Positions 34,436 to 44,232 of a stretch of 47,220 nucleotides of DNA are shown one piece after another. This DNA comes from Pseudomonadota bacterium (lineage in GTDB: Bacteria > Verrucomicrobiota > Verrucomicrobiia > Limisphaerales > SXTU01). The translations under genes were made by a program, and so were the position numbers. Each line of letters opens with the position of its first letter. The first letter of the stretch is position 1. The notes beneath the pieces are model-generated. The model did not search any database. It had not been told where the DNA came from and saw only the letters and a program-made list of their open reading frames with translations. The stretch covers positions 1 to 47,220 of the forward strand of contig RFVF01000035.1 in the NCBI GenBank assembly GCA_009922615.1, read 5' to 3'.

Positions 34436-35434
34436 ATGATTCGTTCCTTCGCTTTCACCACTCAGGGTCGGCTCCATACGCAGGATGTGGAGATGTTTCT
34501 GATGCCCACATTGCTGGCGGATACGAGTTTGTTTCTGTGGGTCGATATCGAGGCGGCTACGCCGGAGGAGGCCCGGACTGTGCTGGAAGGCATCTTCCAC
34601 TTTCACCCGCTTTCCATCGAGGATTGCATCCATGCCAGCCCAAATCCCAAGGTCGAGGAATACACGCCCAAGGAGGAGGACCGGTTCACGGCCTATCTGT
34701 TCCTGGTCGTCCATGCGGTGGACTACAGCCGCAAGGATGGGGTTTTTGCCACGAGCGAGCTGAACTTCTTCCTCGGGAAGAATTTCCTGGTGACCTATCA
34801 CGACGTGCCGTTGCGGAGCGTCTCCCTCACGGCTGAGCGGGCCATCAAGCGCACGATGCACATCGCGCGTGCTCCGGACCGCGTGGCGCACACGTTGCTG
34901 GATGCGATCGTGGACAATTACAAGCCCGCGTTGGAGGAGCTCTCGCTGGAGATCGGCGAGCTGGAGAACGATGTGGTGGAGCATCCCAACCAACGGACGT
35001 TGAACAGGATCATCGGGATCAAGCGCGAGGTGCTGCATCTGCGCCAGATTATCGGGCCACAGCAGGAGGTGTTGAAGCGTTTCGCGGACGGGGAGTTCAA
35101 GTTGATCCGCGCGCATCTGGTGCCTTACTACCGGGACGTGTATGACCGGTTGTTTCACATCGCCAACCTCGCGCAGAACTACACGGATTCGCTCACGGGC
35201 ATCCTGCACATCCACCTGAGCATGTCCTCGAACAAGACCGGCGAGATTGTCAAGGCGCTGACGATCATCACGATCTTGTCCACGCCGGCCACGCTCATCG
35301 CCAGTTGGTATGGCATGAATTTCGAGATGATGCCGGAGCTGAAGTGGATGCATGGGTATGCGTTTGTCTTCGGGCTCACGGCCTTTACCACGCTGGGGAC
35401 CTGGTGGTATGTGAAGAAACGAAAATGGTTCTGA
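34436..35434 (+). CDS. corA: CorA-type magnesium/cobalt transport protein
   Basis: 332 residues from the ATG at 34436. A cytoplasmic alpha/beta and long-helix domain is followed by two C-terminal membrane segments. The hallmark YGMNFEMMPE (with GMN) is at about residues 300-309, after TM1 (ALTIITILSTPATLIASW) and before TM2 (GYAFVFGLTAFTTLGTWWYV). A Lys/Arg-rich tail (VKKRKW) ends it. CorA forms a pentameric Mg2+/Co2+ channel. The longer frame from 34394 starts inside the region after the tRNA relic and is not used. Confidence 0.95.
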   Translation: MIRSFAFTTQGRLHTQDVEMFLMPTLLADTSLFLWVDIEAATPEEARTVLEGIFHFHPLSIEDCIHASPNPKVEEYTPKEEDRFTAYLFLVVHAVDYSRKDGVFATSELNFFLGKNFLVTYHDVPLRSVSLTAERAIKRTMHIARAPDRVAHTLLDAIVDNYKPALEELSLEIGELENDVVEHPNQRTLNRIIGIKREVLHLRQIIGPQQEVLKRFADGEFKLIRAHLVPYYRDVYDRLFHIANLAQNYTDSLTGILHIHLSMSSNKTGEIVKALTIITILSTPATLIASWYGMNFEMMPELKWMHGYAFVFGLTAFTTLGTWWYVKKRKWF

Positions 35435-35547
35435 AGCGTGGCGAGGATTAAGGCCGGGATCGAGCGTGGGAAGAAGCCTGTGGCGGGCCGCCTTGCGCTT
35501 GCTCGCCGTCCCCATCTCCATCTTAATGCCGCTGTGTTTGCCTGACG

Positions 35548-36798
35548 ATGCCCGCGCCCAAATCCAGCTTCCTCGACAAAGTCCTCGGTCGCATCGGCCG
35601 GCTGGATGCCGAAGGTTTGCAGACGGTCATCCAACGGCTGGCGCGCGAGCGTAGCTTTTTGGAGACGCTCTTCGACGTGATCGAGGACGGTGTGCTGGTG
35701 GTGGACGAGCAGGGGCGCGTGATCTATTTCAACCAGGCCGTCATTGGGTTGTTGGGCCTCAAGCACGATGCCGACGAGGGCCAGCCCATCACGCGCTTTA
35801 TGCCGGGGCTGGATTGGAAGAAGCTCGCACGGTGGGACAAGGCCGGCGGGCCGCAAGTGGTGCGGCATGAGCTGGAAGTGGAGTGGCCGCGCCCGCGGTT
35901 CCTGCGCCTTTACGCCGCGCCGCTGGATGGCGAGGCCACCGGCTCGTCGGGCGTCGCCTTGATTTTGCACGATGCGACCGAGGCGCGGCAGAAGACCTTT
36001 GAAGCCATCGAGAGCGAGCGGATGCAGGCGTTGACGCTGCTCGCAGCGAGCGTGGCGCACGAGATCGGCAACCCGCTCAATGCGTTGAGCATCCATCTTC
36101 AGCTCATGGAGCGCGAGTTGAAGAAACTGCGCGCGCCCGCCACAGAGCAACGTCCCGCGCGGCTCACCCGCTACCGCCAGGCGCGCAAACCGGAGGCGGA
36201 CAACGCCGCGGTGGTGGAAAAACTGCTCGGCTATCTCAACGTGGCCAAGGGGGAGATCACGCGGCTGGACTACATTGTCTCGCAGTTCCTCCAGGCCATC
36301 CGGCCATCGCCGCCGAAGCTGCAGCCCGCGTCGTTGAATGAGATCATCCGTGAGTCGCTGGACCTGCTCGGGCCGGAGTTGAAGAACCGTCACCTACACG
36401 TTGAACGGAAGTTGTCCGCCAACCTGCCGTTTGCGCCGATGGACAGCGTGCAAATCAAGCAGGTGCTGGTGAACCTCATCAAGAACGCCATGCAGGCGAT
36501 GACCAAAAGCGGCACGCTGGTGCTCGCGACCGGCGAGGGCGGTGGCGGCGTGTGGTTTAGCGTCAACGACACGGGCGGGGGAATCCCGCAGGAGCAGATC
36601 AACCGTATTTTCGAGCCGTTTTACACGACCAAGGCCAAGGGCACCGGCCTGGGCCTGATGATCGTGCAGCGCATCGTGCGCGAGCACGGCGGGCGCATCG
36701 AACTGGAGAGCCGGGTGGACGAGGGCACGCAGTTCCGCGTCTGGTTGCCGTTGCACGACCGCAGCCCGAAGTTGCTTGAAGCGAAGTTGCATGACTAA
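35548..36798 (+). CDS. PAS sensor histidine kinase (NtrB-like)
   Basis: 416 residues, no membrane segment, so a cytoplasmic sensor. A PAS domain (about 35-145; FDVIEDGVLVVDEQGRVIYF), a HisKA domain with the phospho-accepting H171 in ASVAHEIGNPLNALSIHLQL, and a HATPase domain (N box NLIKNAMQAM, G boxes DTGGGIP and GTGLGLMI) are all intact. Position 91 nt before a sigma54 response regulator makes them a two-component pair. The signal sensed is unknown. Confidence 0.93.
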   Translation: MPAPKSSFLDKVLGRIGRLDAEGLQTVIQRLARERSFLETLFDVIEDGVLVVDEQGRVIYFNQAVIGLLGLKHDADEGQPITRFMPGLDWKKLARWDKAGGPQVVRHELEVEWPRPRFLRLYAAPLDGEATGSSGVALILHDATEARQKTFEAIESERMQALTLLAASVAHEIGNPLNALSIHLQLMERELKKLRAPATEQRPARLTRYRQARKPEADNAAVVEKLLGYLNVAKGEITRLDYIVSQFLQAIRPSPPKLQPASLNEIIRESLDLLGPELKNRHLHVERKLSANLPFAPMDSVQIKQVLVNLIKNAMQAMTKSGTLVLATGEGGGGVWFSVNDTGGGIPQEQINRIFEPFYTTKAKGTGLGLMIVQRIVREHGGRIELESRVDEGTQFRVWLPLHDRSPKLLEAKLHD

Positions 36799-36802
36799 TT
36801 TT

Positions 36803-36888
36803 TCTCCTGCTCTTGCTCGCAATCCTACTCATAGTCCCGGGGTGGCAGAGCAGGATTAAGATGACGAGCAAGAGCAAGAGTAAGAGCG
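36803..36888. repeat. Word-like palindrome between kinase and regulator (GAGCAAGAG type)
   Basis: CTCTTGCTCG (36810-36819) and its exact complement CGAGCAAGAG (36865-36874) lie inside longer arms: CTCCTGCTCTTGCTCGCAAT on the left, and AGGATTAAGATGACGAGCAA then GAGCAAGAGTAAGAG on the right. It occupies the whole gap and ends 1-2 nt before the regulator start. Confidence 0.75.
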
Positions 36889-36889
36889 A

Positions 36890-38141
36890 ATGAACCAACC
36901 GACCGTTCTCATCGTGGATGACGAGAAGCCGACGCGTGACGGGTTGCGCGCGGCGCTCGAGGATCGCTACGACGTTTACGTGGCCGAAGACGCCGCCACG
37001 GCGATGAATCTGCTCGAGCAGGAGCACTTCAACGTGTTGCTCACCGACCTGCGCCTGCCCAAGGAAGACGGCCTCAAGCTCATCGCCCGCGCCAAGTCCC
37101 TGCCCAAGCCGCCCGTGTGCATCCTCATGACCGCTTACGGTTCCGAGGACGTGGCGGTGGAGGCGATGAAGCGCGGCGCGGACGATTACATCGCCAAGGG
37201 CAAGATGCAGATTGAGGAACTGGAACTGCGCATCGCCCGCGCGCTCAAGCACGGTTGCGTCCAGCCGTGCCACGGTGCTCATCACCGGCGAGAGCGGCAC
37301 GGGCAAGGAGATCGTTGCGAAAACCATCCACCAACTCAGCCCGCGCGCGAAGGCCCCGCTCATCACGGTCCACGCCGCCGGTTTGCCGCCCACGCTGTTG
37401 GAGAGCGAGTTGTTCGGCCACGAGAAAGGCGCCTTCACTGGCGCGCACGAGCGGCGGCTGGGGCGCATCGAGCAGGCGCAGGGCGGGTCGCTGTTCTTCG
37501 ACGAGATTGGCGAGATTGACGCCACGGTGCAGGTGAAGCTGCTACGTTTTCTTGGCGAGCGGACCTTCGAGCGCGTCGGTTCCAGCAAGACCTTGATGTC
37601 TGACGTGCGGCTGATCGCGGCAACCAACAAGAACCTCGTGACCCTCGTGCAATCCGGCGCGTTCCGCGAAGACCTCTTCTTCCGGCTGAAGGTCGTGGAG
37701 ATTCATCTGCCGCCGTTGCGTGAACGGGCCAGCGATATTCCGCTGCTCGCGCACCACTTCCTTTGCGATTCGGCTGCGGAGAATGCCAAGAACGTGACGG
37801 GCATCGCGCCCGACGCGTTGGAGCTGCTCATGGCCTACCAGTGGCCCGGCAACGTCCGCGAGTTGCGCACTGCCATCGAGCACGCGGTCGTCTTCGCGCG
37901 CGGCAAGGAAGTGGCCGCGCGTGATCTGCCGCAGAACATCCGCCTCGGCCGCAGCAGCCTGCCCACACCCGTATCGCAGATGCCGACCGGTGATTTGAAC
38001 GTGCATGACGTCGAGAAGGAGTTGATCGTGCGAGCGCTGAAAGAGGTTGATGGCAATCGCACGGCGGCCGCCAAAAAGCTCGGCGTGAGCCGTCGCACGC
38101 TGCATCGCAAGCTGCACGAATTTCACTTGGAGGGATTTTAA
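36890..38141 (+). pseudogene. Sigma54-dependent response regulator (NtrC family), frameshifted by a deletion
   Basis: Two reading frames make one gene. The first has the receiver domain (D10/D11, phospho-acceptor D53 in LLTDLRLPKEDG), intact to IARALKH (121 residues). From 37254 the homology moves to another frame: VASSRATVLITGESGTGKEI (Walker A), ESELFGHEKGAFTGA (the GAFTGA sigma54 loop), FDEIGEI, then FLGERTFERVG, GNVRELRTAIEHAV and a Fis-type HTH (NRTAAAKKLGVSRRTLHRKL) to the stop at 38141. The joined protein is about 416 residues against the usual 450-460. The linker and the start of the AAA+ domain (about 40 residues) are missing, together with the reading frame. Real mutation or assembly error cannot be told. 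Without correction only the receiver plus a nonsense tail to 37519 is made. Confidence 0.85.
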
Positions 38142-38310
38142 GTGGGGCAAGTGACAAGTGACAGGAGGCCGGAGGACAGGGGGCGCGTCGTGACCGAGCG
38201 CCACCGAGGGCTCCTCCGCCTTTTCGTGTATGGCCTCCGCCGGCTGACCAGTGGCATCGTCCTGCCGCGCACTTGCTGAACACCACTCGGCCCCCGTCAC
38301 TCTCTCAGCC

Positions 38311-40083
38311 ATGCCCACGCTTCAGGAAATGATTCACTCCTTCGAGGAGGGCGCAGGCGCGCGGGCCATCAAGTGGGTTGGTTTCACCTTCGTGTTTGTC
38401 GCGCTGGCCGTGGCGTATGACCTGCGCGCGTATCGCAACTTCTCGAATCCCGAGGCGATGGACGCCGCACAGGTTGCCCGGAATCTGGCGGAAGGTCGGG
38501 GCTTCACCACGCATTTCATCCGCCCGGCCAGCCTGTTTTTCCTCGGCCAGAAGTCAGGGACCAGCTCGTTGACCAATGCGCATCCCGATCTCGCCAACGC
38601 GCCGCTGTGGCCGGTCGTGCTGGCCGGGGCCATGCGGGTGGCACCATTCGACCATGACCAGCTATTGGGTGAGACGGCGCGGACGTATCAGCCGGAACTG
38701 CTCATCGCCATTCTGAACCAAAGCCTGTTTTTCCTCGCCGTGCTGCTGACGTGGCGGCTCGCAAGATCGCTTTACGACTCCTTTGTAGCGTGGCTCTCGG
38801 TGGCGGTGCTGCTGGGCGCGGATTTGCTCTGGCGCTTCAGCATCGCCGGTCTCTCCACTCTGCTGGCGATGGTGGTGTTCCTGCTGCTGGCGCAATTGCT
38901 CGTCGCGGCGGAACGAGGCGGGCAGGAAGGTGGCTGGGGCGCGTTGCGATTATATCTTGCAGCATTGCTGGCTGGGGCGCTGACCGGAGCGCTGGGGCTG
39001 ACGCGTTACGCGCTGGCGGGCCTGATTTTGCCGGTAATGTTCTACTTCAACTTCTTCATCCCAACGCGCGGTCTGAGCCTGGGCTTTGCAGCACTGTTCG
39101 GATTTTCCGCCGTCATGACGCCATGGCTCGCGCGCAACCACGCGTTGTGCGGCCGGTTCTTCGGCACCGCAGGAATGGCGGCGCAAGCGGCCACCGACCG
39201 CTTTCCGGGCGACCGGCTCGAACGACTGATGAACCCGGAAAACGACCTGACGCACGAAGACTTGCGGCAGGTGGGCCTCGGTGAAATGTGGTCCAAGCTC
39301 GGCGACAACCTGCCGACCTTGTTGCAGACCGAGCTGCCGCGCCTGGGGGGAAGCTGGGTGGGCGCGTTTTTCCTCGTCGGGCTGCTTGTGCCGTTTCGCA
39401 ACCCTTCGCTCTCGCGACTGCGGATCTTCACGTTGATGAGCCTCGTCGTGCTGCTGGTTTTCCAGGCGCTGGGTCGCACGCAACTTTCCAAAGCAGTGCC
39501 GGATGTGAACGCCGAGAACCTGATCGTCCTGCTCGCACCGGTGGTTTTTATTATTGGCACCGGCATGTTTGCGTTGCTGCTTGAACAGCTCGAACTGCCA
39601 CCGTGGGGCGGACGCGGCCTCGTGGTCGGCGTGTTCCTCGTGGTCGCCGCCGCGCCGCTGGGGTTTGCGCTCGGCGGCACGCCGCGCTCGCCGCTGGCGT
39701 ATCCGCCGTATCATCCGCAAATCGTGCAGGAGCGCGCCGGCTGGCTCGGCGAGCACGAGCTGATGATGAGCGACATGCCCTGGGCCGTGGCGTGGTATGG
39801 CCGGCGCGACTGTGTGTGGCTGCCGTCGAACGTCGCGGAAGGCTTTGCCGCCGTGAATCGCGTGCGTCCGGTCAACGCGATCTACCTCACACCCCTCACC
39901 CTCGACCAGCGGCTCGTGTCCGAGCTGCTCGAAGGCGACGACCGTGTCTGGGGCGACTTCGCTGCGAACGCTGTGGTGAAGCGCGAAATCCCCGAAGGCT
40001 TCCCGCTTAAGTTTGCCTTCGCCGAAGGCTTTCCCTACCAGCTCTTCCTCTCCGACCGCGAGCGGTGGAAGACAGGGAAGTAA
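38311..40083 (+). CDS. GT-C-like polytopic membrane protein
   Basis: 590 residues from the ATG at 38311. About ten hydrophobic segments, with an extracytoplasmic first loop carrying AMDAAQVARNLAEGRGFTTH, a pattern seen in dolichyl-phosphate-mannose-type (PMT_2/GT-C) glycosyltransferases. A soluble C-terminal part of about 120 residues follows (GELMMSD-like start, DMPWAVAWYGRRDCVWLP). No substrate can be given. The first 60 nt of the larger frame from 38251 lack support. It is co-directional with the regulator but separated by about 170 nt that include word-like repeats. Confidence 0.75.
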   Translation: MPTLQEMIHSFEEGAGARAIKWVGFTFVFVALAVAYDLRAYRNFSNPEAMDAAQVARNLAEGRGFTTHFIRPASLFFLGQKSGTSSLTNAHPDLANAPLWPVVLAGAMRVAPFDHDQLLGETARTYQPELLIAILNQSLFFLAVLLTWRLARSLYDSFVAWLSVAVLLGADLLWRFSIAGLSTLLAMVVFLLLAQLLVAAERGGQEGGWGALRLYLAALLAGALTGALGLTRYALAGLILPVMFYFNFFIPTRGLSLGFAALFGFSAVMTPWLARNHALCGRFFGTAGMAAQAATDRFPGDRLERLMNPENDLTHEDLRQVGLGEMWSKLGDNLPTLLQTELPRLGGSWVGAFFLVGLLVPFRNPSLSRLRIFTLMSLVVLLVFQALGRTQLSKAVPDVNAENLIVLLAPVVFIIGTGMFALLLEQLELPPWGGRGLVVGVFLVVAAAPLGFALGGTPRSPLAYPPYHPQIVQERAGWLGEHELMMSDMPWAVAWYGRRDCVWLPSNVAEGFAAVNRVRPVNAIYLTPLTLDQRLVSELLEGDDRVWGDFAANAVVKREIPEGFPLKFAFAEGFPYQLFLSDRERWKTGK

Positions 40084-40156
40084 CCTCCAAATCTCAAGCT
40101 CCAACTCCCGAGCTAATCGAAACTCGCGAAGCGGTGAGGTGAGCGGCTGGGCGTGC

Positions 40157-42007
40157 TTACTGTTTCTTCTTGCCCTTCTTCGCCGGAGCATCCGGGGACA
40201 CTTCCCCGTATTGCGGGGCGTGTGGCCAAGGCGTGACGTTGGCGCGCTGGGCCCAGGCTTCCCACTTCGCGATGAGTTCCCTGAGCTTCGTCGGCTCGGC
40301 GCTGGCGAGGTCGTGCATTTCGGTGCGATCGGCGAGCAGGTTGTAGAGTTCCCATTTTCCGCCGGGGCTTTTGGCGACGAGCTTCCACTGGCCGTCGCGC
40401 GCGGCACGGTTGCCTTCGTGTTCCCAGAAGATCGGCTCGGCACGCGGGAGCGGCTGGTTTGCGAAGGCCGCACGGAGGCTGACACCTTGCAGAGCGGTGA
40501 TTTTCTCGCCGTTCAAGTCGGCGGGATACTTTGCCTCGGCGAAGTCCACGGCGGTGGCCATGAGGTCAATGAGGTGGCCGGGCTGGTGGCGGAGTTCACC
40601 GCGCGCGGCGATGCCTTTTGGCCAATGCGCGATGAGCGGCGTGCTGATGCCGCCTTCGTGGACCCAGTGCTTGTATTCGCGGAACGGTGTATTGCTTACG
40701 TTGGCCCAGTCACGGCCGTAGCCGATGTAAGTGTCCGCCGGGCCGGGCATGACGCCGTAGCCTTGGCGCACGGGCCAGCCGTCGCGCGTTTGCTTGGGGG
40801 TGCTGCCGTGCTGGAGGTCGGTCGGAGCCATCGGCGGGAGCGAAGGTTTCTCCGCACGCGGCTTGAACTCGCCCTGCCGGCCCATTGGCTCCGCACAAGC
40901 GCCGTTGTCTTGGAGGAAACAAATCAATGTGTTCTCAAACTGCCCGCGTGCCTTCAGCTCCGCGACGATGCGCCCGATGCCTTGATCCATGCAGTCAATC
41001 ATCGCGGCATAAACTTCCATGCAGCGCGCCTCGAAGGCTTCGTTCCGCACTTTATCCCATGTGTTGGCGGCGGGGGTGAGTTCCCACTTGGCGTCCACGA
41101 GGCCGAGCTGTTTCGCCTTGGCCCAACGCGCGGCGCGGATGGGTTCGTAGCCGGCGTCGTAGCGGCCGGCATATTTGGCAATGTCGCTTTCGCGCGCGTG
41201 CATCGGCCAATGCGCGGCCGTGTAGGCCACGTAGAGGAAGAAAGGCTTGTCCGCCGCCTGCTGCGCATGCTCGTGGATGAAGCGCACGGCGTGGTCGCTG
41301 ATGGCATCGGTGTAGTAGTAAGGCTCTTTCGGCTGATATTCCGGGTCACTGACGCAGGTGACGATGCGGTTGTCGCGCACCAGCGAGCTGGGATCCCAGA
41401 AGCTGCCCGCGCCGTGGATGGTGCCGTAGTAGCGATCGAAGCCGCGCTGGAGCGGCCAGTTGTGGCGCGAGGGCTCGGAGCCGTCCTTGGGGATCGGCGT
41501 GACGTGCCATTTGCCGACGGCGTAGTTGCGGTAGCCGGCGGGCTTGAGCGCTTGCGCGATGGTGATGCAGTTTTTGTTCAGGTCATTCTGGTAACCGGGA
41601 CCGCCTTTCTTGCTGTCCACCATGTGGCCAACGCCTGCTTGATGCGGGTAAAGGCCGGTGAGCAGGGAGGCGCGCGTGGGGCAGCAGCGCGCCGTGTTGT
41701 AAAACTGAGTGAAACGCAGCCCGCCGGCCGCGAGTGCGTCGAGGTTTGGTGTAGCAATCTCGCCACCGTAACAGCCGAGATCGGAAAAGCCCATGTCGTC
41801 GGAGAGGATGTAGATGAGGTTGGGCTTCGCAGGGGCAGCCACGGCGGGGGAGTGCCAAAGGCCCAATCCCAGGCTCCAAAGAAACACCAAGCTCCAAGTT
41901 CCAAACCAAGGCCGCGGCAGCGCGAGCGCGAGCGGGGCCTGGGATTTGGAACTTCGTTGGGGCTTGGAGTTTGGAGTTTGGAGCCGTTGCATGACGATAT
42001 GGCGCAA
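40157..42007 (-). CDS. Exported arylsulfatase
   Basis: 616 residues (ATG at 42007; ATG at 41992 is equally possible). The sulfatase core shows the metal-binding pair D70-D71 (YILSDDMGFSDLGCYGG), the C109-P-T-R site (CCPTRASLLTGLYPHQAG) whose Cys is converted to formylglycine, then AVGKWHVTP and the later DNGACAEP and HEGGISTPLIAHW. It should remove sulfate esters, perhaps from polysaccharides, in the periplasm or outside. The signal peptide is encoded by an intergenic-type repeat. The Lys-rich tail (KKGKKKQ) is unusual. No formylglycine-generating enzyme is nearby. Confidence 0.93.
   Translation of the reverse strand: MRHIVMQRLQTPNSKPQRSSKSQAPLALALPRPWFGTWSLVFLWSLGLGLWHSPAVAAPAKPNLIYILSDDMGFSDLGCYGGEIATPNLDALAAGGLRFTQFYNTARCCPTRASLLTGLYPHQAGVGHMVDSKKGGPGYQNDLNKNCITIAQALKPAGYRNYAVGKWHVTPIPKDGSEPSRHNWPLQRGFDRYYGTIHGAGSFWDPSSLVRDNRIVTCVSDPEYQPKEPYYYTDAISDHAVRFIHEHAQQAADKPFFLYVAYTAAHWPMHARESDIAKYAGRYDAGYEPIRAARWAKAKQLGLVDAKWELTPAANTWDKVRNEAFEARCMEVYAAMIDCMDQGIGRIVAELKARGQFENTLICFLQDNGACAEPMGRQGEFKPRAEKPSLPPMAPTDLQHGSTPKQTRDGWPVRQGYGVMPGPADTYIGYGRDWANVSNTPFREYKHWVHEGGISTPLIAHWPKGIAARGELRHQPGHLIDLMATAVDFAEAKYPADLNGEKITALQGVSLRAAFANQPLPRAEPIFWEHEGNRAARDGQWKLVAKSPGGKWELYNLLADRTEMHDLASAEPTKLRELIAKWEAWAQRANVTPWPHAPQYGEVSPDAPAKKGKKKQ
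41861..41985. repeat. Word-like palindrome inside the sulfatase N-terminus
   Basis: The left arm (41861-41912) contains CCAAGCTCCAAGTTCCAAAC and AATCCCAGGCTCCAAAG. The right arm (41937-41985) contains TGGGATTTGGAACTTCGTTG and GGGCTTGGAGTTTGGAG. They are imperfect complements. Read on the minus strand the left arm codes for the hydrophobic residues 34-51 of the sulfatase. Confidence 0.75.
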
Positions 42008-42161
42008 GCGTGACTGGAGGGCGTTGTATCGCCCAGAAATTATTTTGCTTCGCTGGCCGGTGCGCTTGCCAAGCCGGTGTCAGGCCGGCGGCTGTCAGGC
42101 CATGGCGGGTAGATGCAAAAACTGTCCGTGCAAAAACGAGTGAAATAATTCCAGAAAATGT

Positions 42162-42189
42162 TTGACAGTTTTTGGCTACGGCATAGTTT
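42162..42189 (+). promoter_or_regulatory. tuf: Strong promoter of the tRNA-Thr/tuf operon
   Basis: A perfect TTGACA (42162-42167), a 16-nt spacer and TAGTTT (42184-42189), preceded by an AT-rich stretch (AATAATTCCAGAAAATG). This is the best promoter match in the window and lies about 135 nt before the tRNA-Thr gene, in the 317-nt gap after the divergent sulfatase gene. Confidence 0.75.
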
Positions 42190-42195
42190 CTGCGC

Positions 42196-42282
42196 CCGGT
42201 CTAAAAAACCGGTTAGAAGAAGCAATGCACATCAGCCCGGGGTTCCCGGCGGACGGGGCGAACAGGCTGATGGGTTTTTTTT
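42196..42282 (+). terminator. Terminator-like leader hairpins of the tRNA-Thr/tuf operon
   Basis: Just after the predicted start, CCGGT (42196-42200) pairs with ACCGG (42208-42212). A second hairpin, CATCAGCC (42230-42237) with GGCTGATG (42265-42272), is followed by GG and T8 (42275-42282). The shape is an intrinsic terminator, in front of tRNA-Thr. It could be an attenuator or the end of an 85-nt small RNA. Confidence 0.6.
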
Positions 42283-42324
42283 CTCCTAAAGTGATCAGTG
42301 GCAACATACGGGTGAATGTTTTTC

Positions 42325-42400
<76 letters not shown>

Positions 42401-42466
42401 GATTTTAGGCCGGTCGGTAACGGTCGGATAACGTAGCAGAGTCAAACATCAACTAGAACATCGCAA

Positions 42467-43660
<1,194 letters not shown>

Positions 43661-43676
43661 ACAAAAAGCTTGAAAC

Positions 43677-43710
43677 GGGGGACGCGAGGTGAGAGCCTCG
43701 CGCCCCTTTT
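43677..43710 (+). terminator. Terminator after tuf
   Basis: GGGG-GA-CGCGAGG (43677-43689) pairs with CCTCGCG-CCCC (43696-43706), loop TGAGAG, followed by TTTT. It lies 17 nt after the tuf stop and before tRNA-Trp, so it may be partial. Confidence 0.75.
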
Positions 43711-43739
43711 CGTCGAGTTAAGCAAACTAGAATGACGAC

Positions 43740-43815
43740 ACGGCGTTAGCTCAATTGGTAGAGTAGCGGTCTCCAAAACCGTTGGTTGGGGGTTCGAGTC
43801 CCTCACGCCGTGCCA
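43740..43815 (+). tRNA. tRNA-Trp (CCA anticodon)
   Basis: 76 nt with encoded CCA. Acceptor ACGGCGT/ACGCCGT, D arm GCTCAATTGGTAGAGT, anticodon arm GCGGT-CTCCAAA-ACCGT with anticodon CCA, T arm GGGGG-TTCGAGT-CCCTC. The discriminator G is normal for Trp. Trp tRNA before secE is the conserved arrangement. Confidence 0.97.
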
Positions 43816-43828
43816 GTTCCCGGCCCCC

Positions 43829-43918
43829 GGAGGGGTGGCAGAGTGGTCTATCGCGGCGGTCTTGAAAACCGCTAAGGTGTAACAGCCTTCGGGGGTTCGA
43901 ATCCCTCCCCCTCCGCCA
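43829..43918 (+). tRNA. tRNA-Ser (TGA anticodon)
   Basis: 90 nt including CCA. Acceptor GGAGGGG/CCCCTCC, anticodon stem GGCGGT/ACCGCT with loop holding TGA, a long variable arm (AAGGTGTAACAGCCTT) and a T arm GGGGG-TTCGAAT-CCCTC. Class II shape and anticodon both say Ser. It stands between tRNA-Trp and secE, 13 nt after the former, which is not the usual arrangement. Confidence 0.96.
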
Positions 43919-43958
43919 AGTCGGTTGCGGTGGCGGAAGCAAAGTAATTAACAAAATT

Positions 43959-44219
43959 GTGCAATCAGTCTGGCAATACATCCTGCTTGGTATCGCGGTT
44001 GCCGTGTTCTTCTGGGCATGGCAGAAGGGCCACCTGCTCAAGCTGGGTAACTACGTGGATGAGACCAAGGTCGAGCTCAAGAAGTGCACTTGGCCTTCGC
44101 GTGATGAGCTCAAAGGCTCCACGGTGGTCGTGATCGTGTCCATCGGACTTGTGGCGGTTTTCACTGTGGCGGCCGATTTCATCATCAGCCGGTTTGTCCT
44201 GCTCCTGAACAATTTTTAA
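43959..44219 (+). CDS. secE: Preprotein translocase subunit SecE
   Basis: 86 residues from GTG at 43959. An N-terminal hydrophobic segment (SVWQYILLGIAVAVFFWAW) precedes the conserved amphipathic region (VDETKVELKKCTWPSRDELK, with TWPSRDE) and the C-terminal membrane segment (TVVVIVSIGLVAVFTVAADF). The length and motif are those of a two-segment SecE. SecE holds SecY in the translocon. nusG follows 13 nt on, in the usual secE-nusG order. Confidence 0.95.
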   Translation: MQSVWQYILLGIAVAVFFWAWQKGHLLKLGNYVDETKVELKKCTWPSRDELKGSTVVVIVSIGLVAVFTVAADFIISRFVLLLNNF

Positions 44220-44232
44220 CGAAACGCACGCC

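Noticed and set aside
37240-37270. Programmed frameshift in the response regulator
   Set aside because: No slippery heptamer or stimulatory structure, and about 40 residues of the family are missing, which frameshifting alone cannot explain.
40013-42013. 666-residue reading frame on the plus strand
   Set aside because: It mirrors the sulfatase gene on the other strand and has no recognisable domain; a GC-rich antisense shadow.
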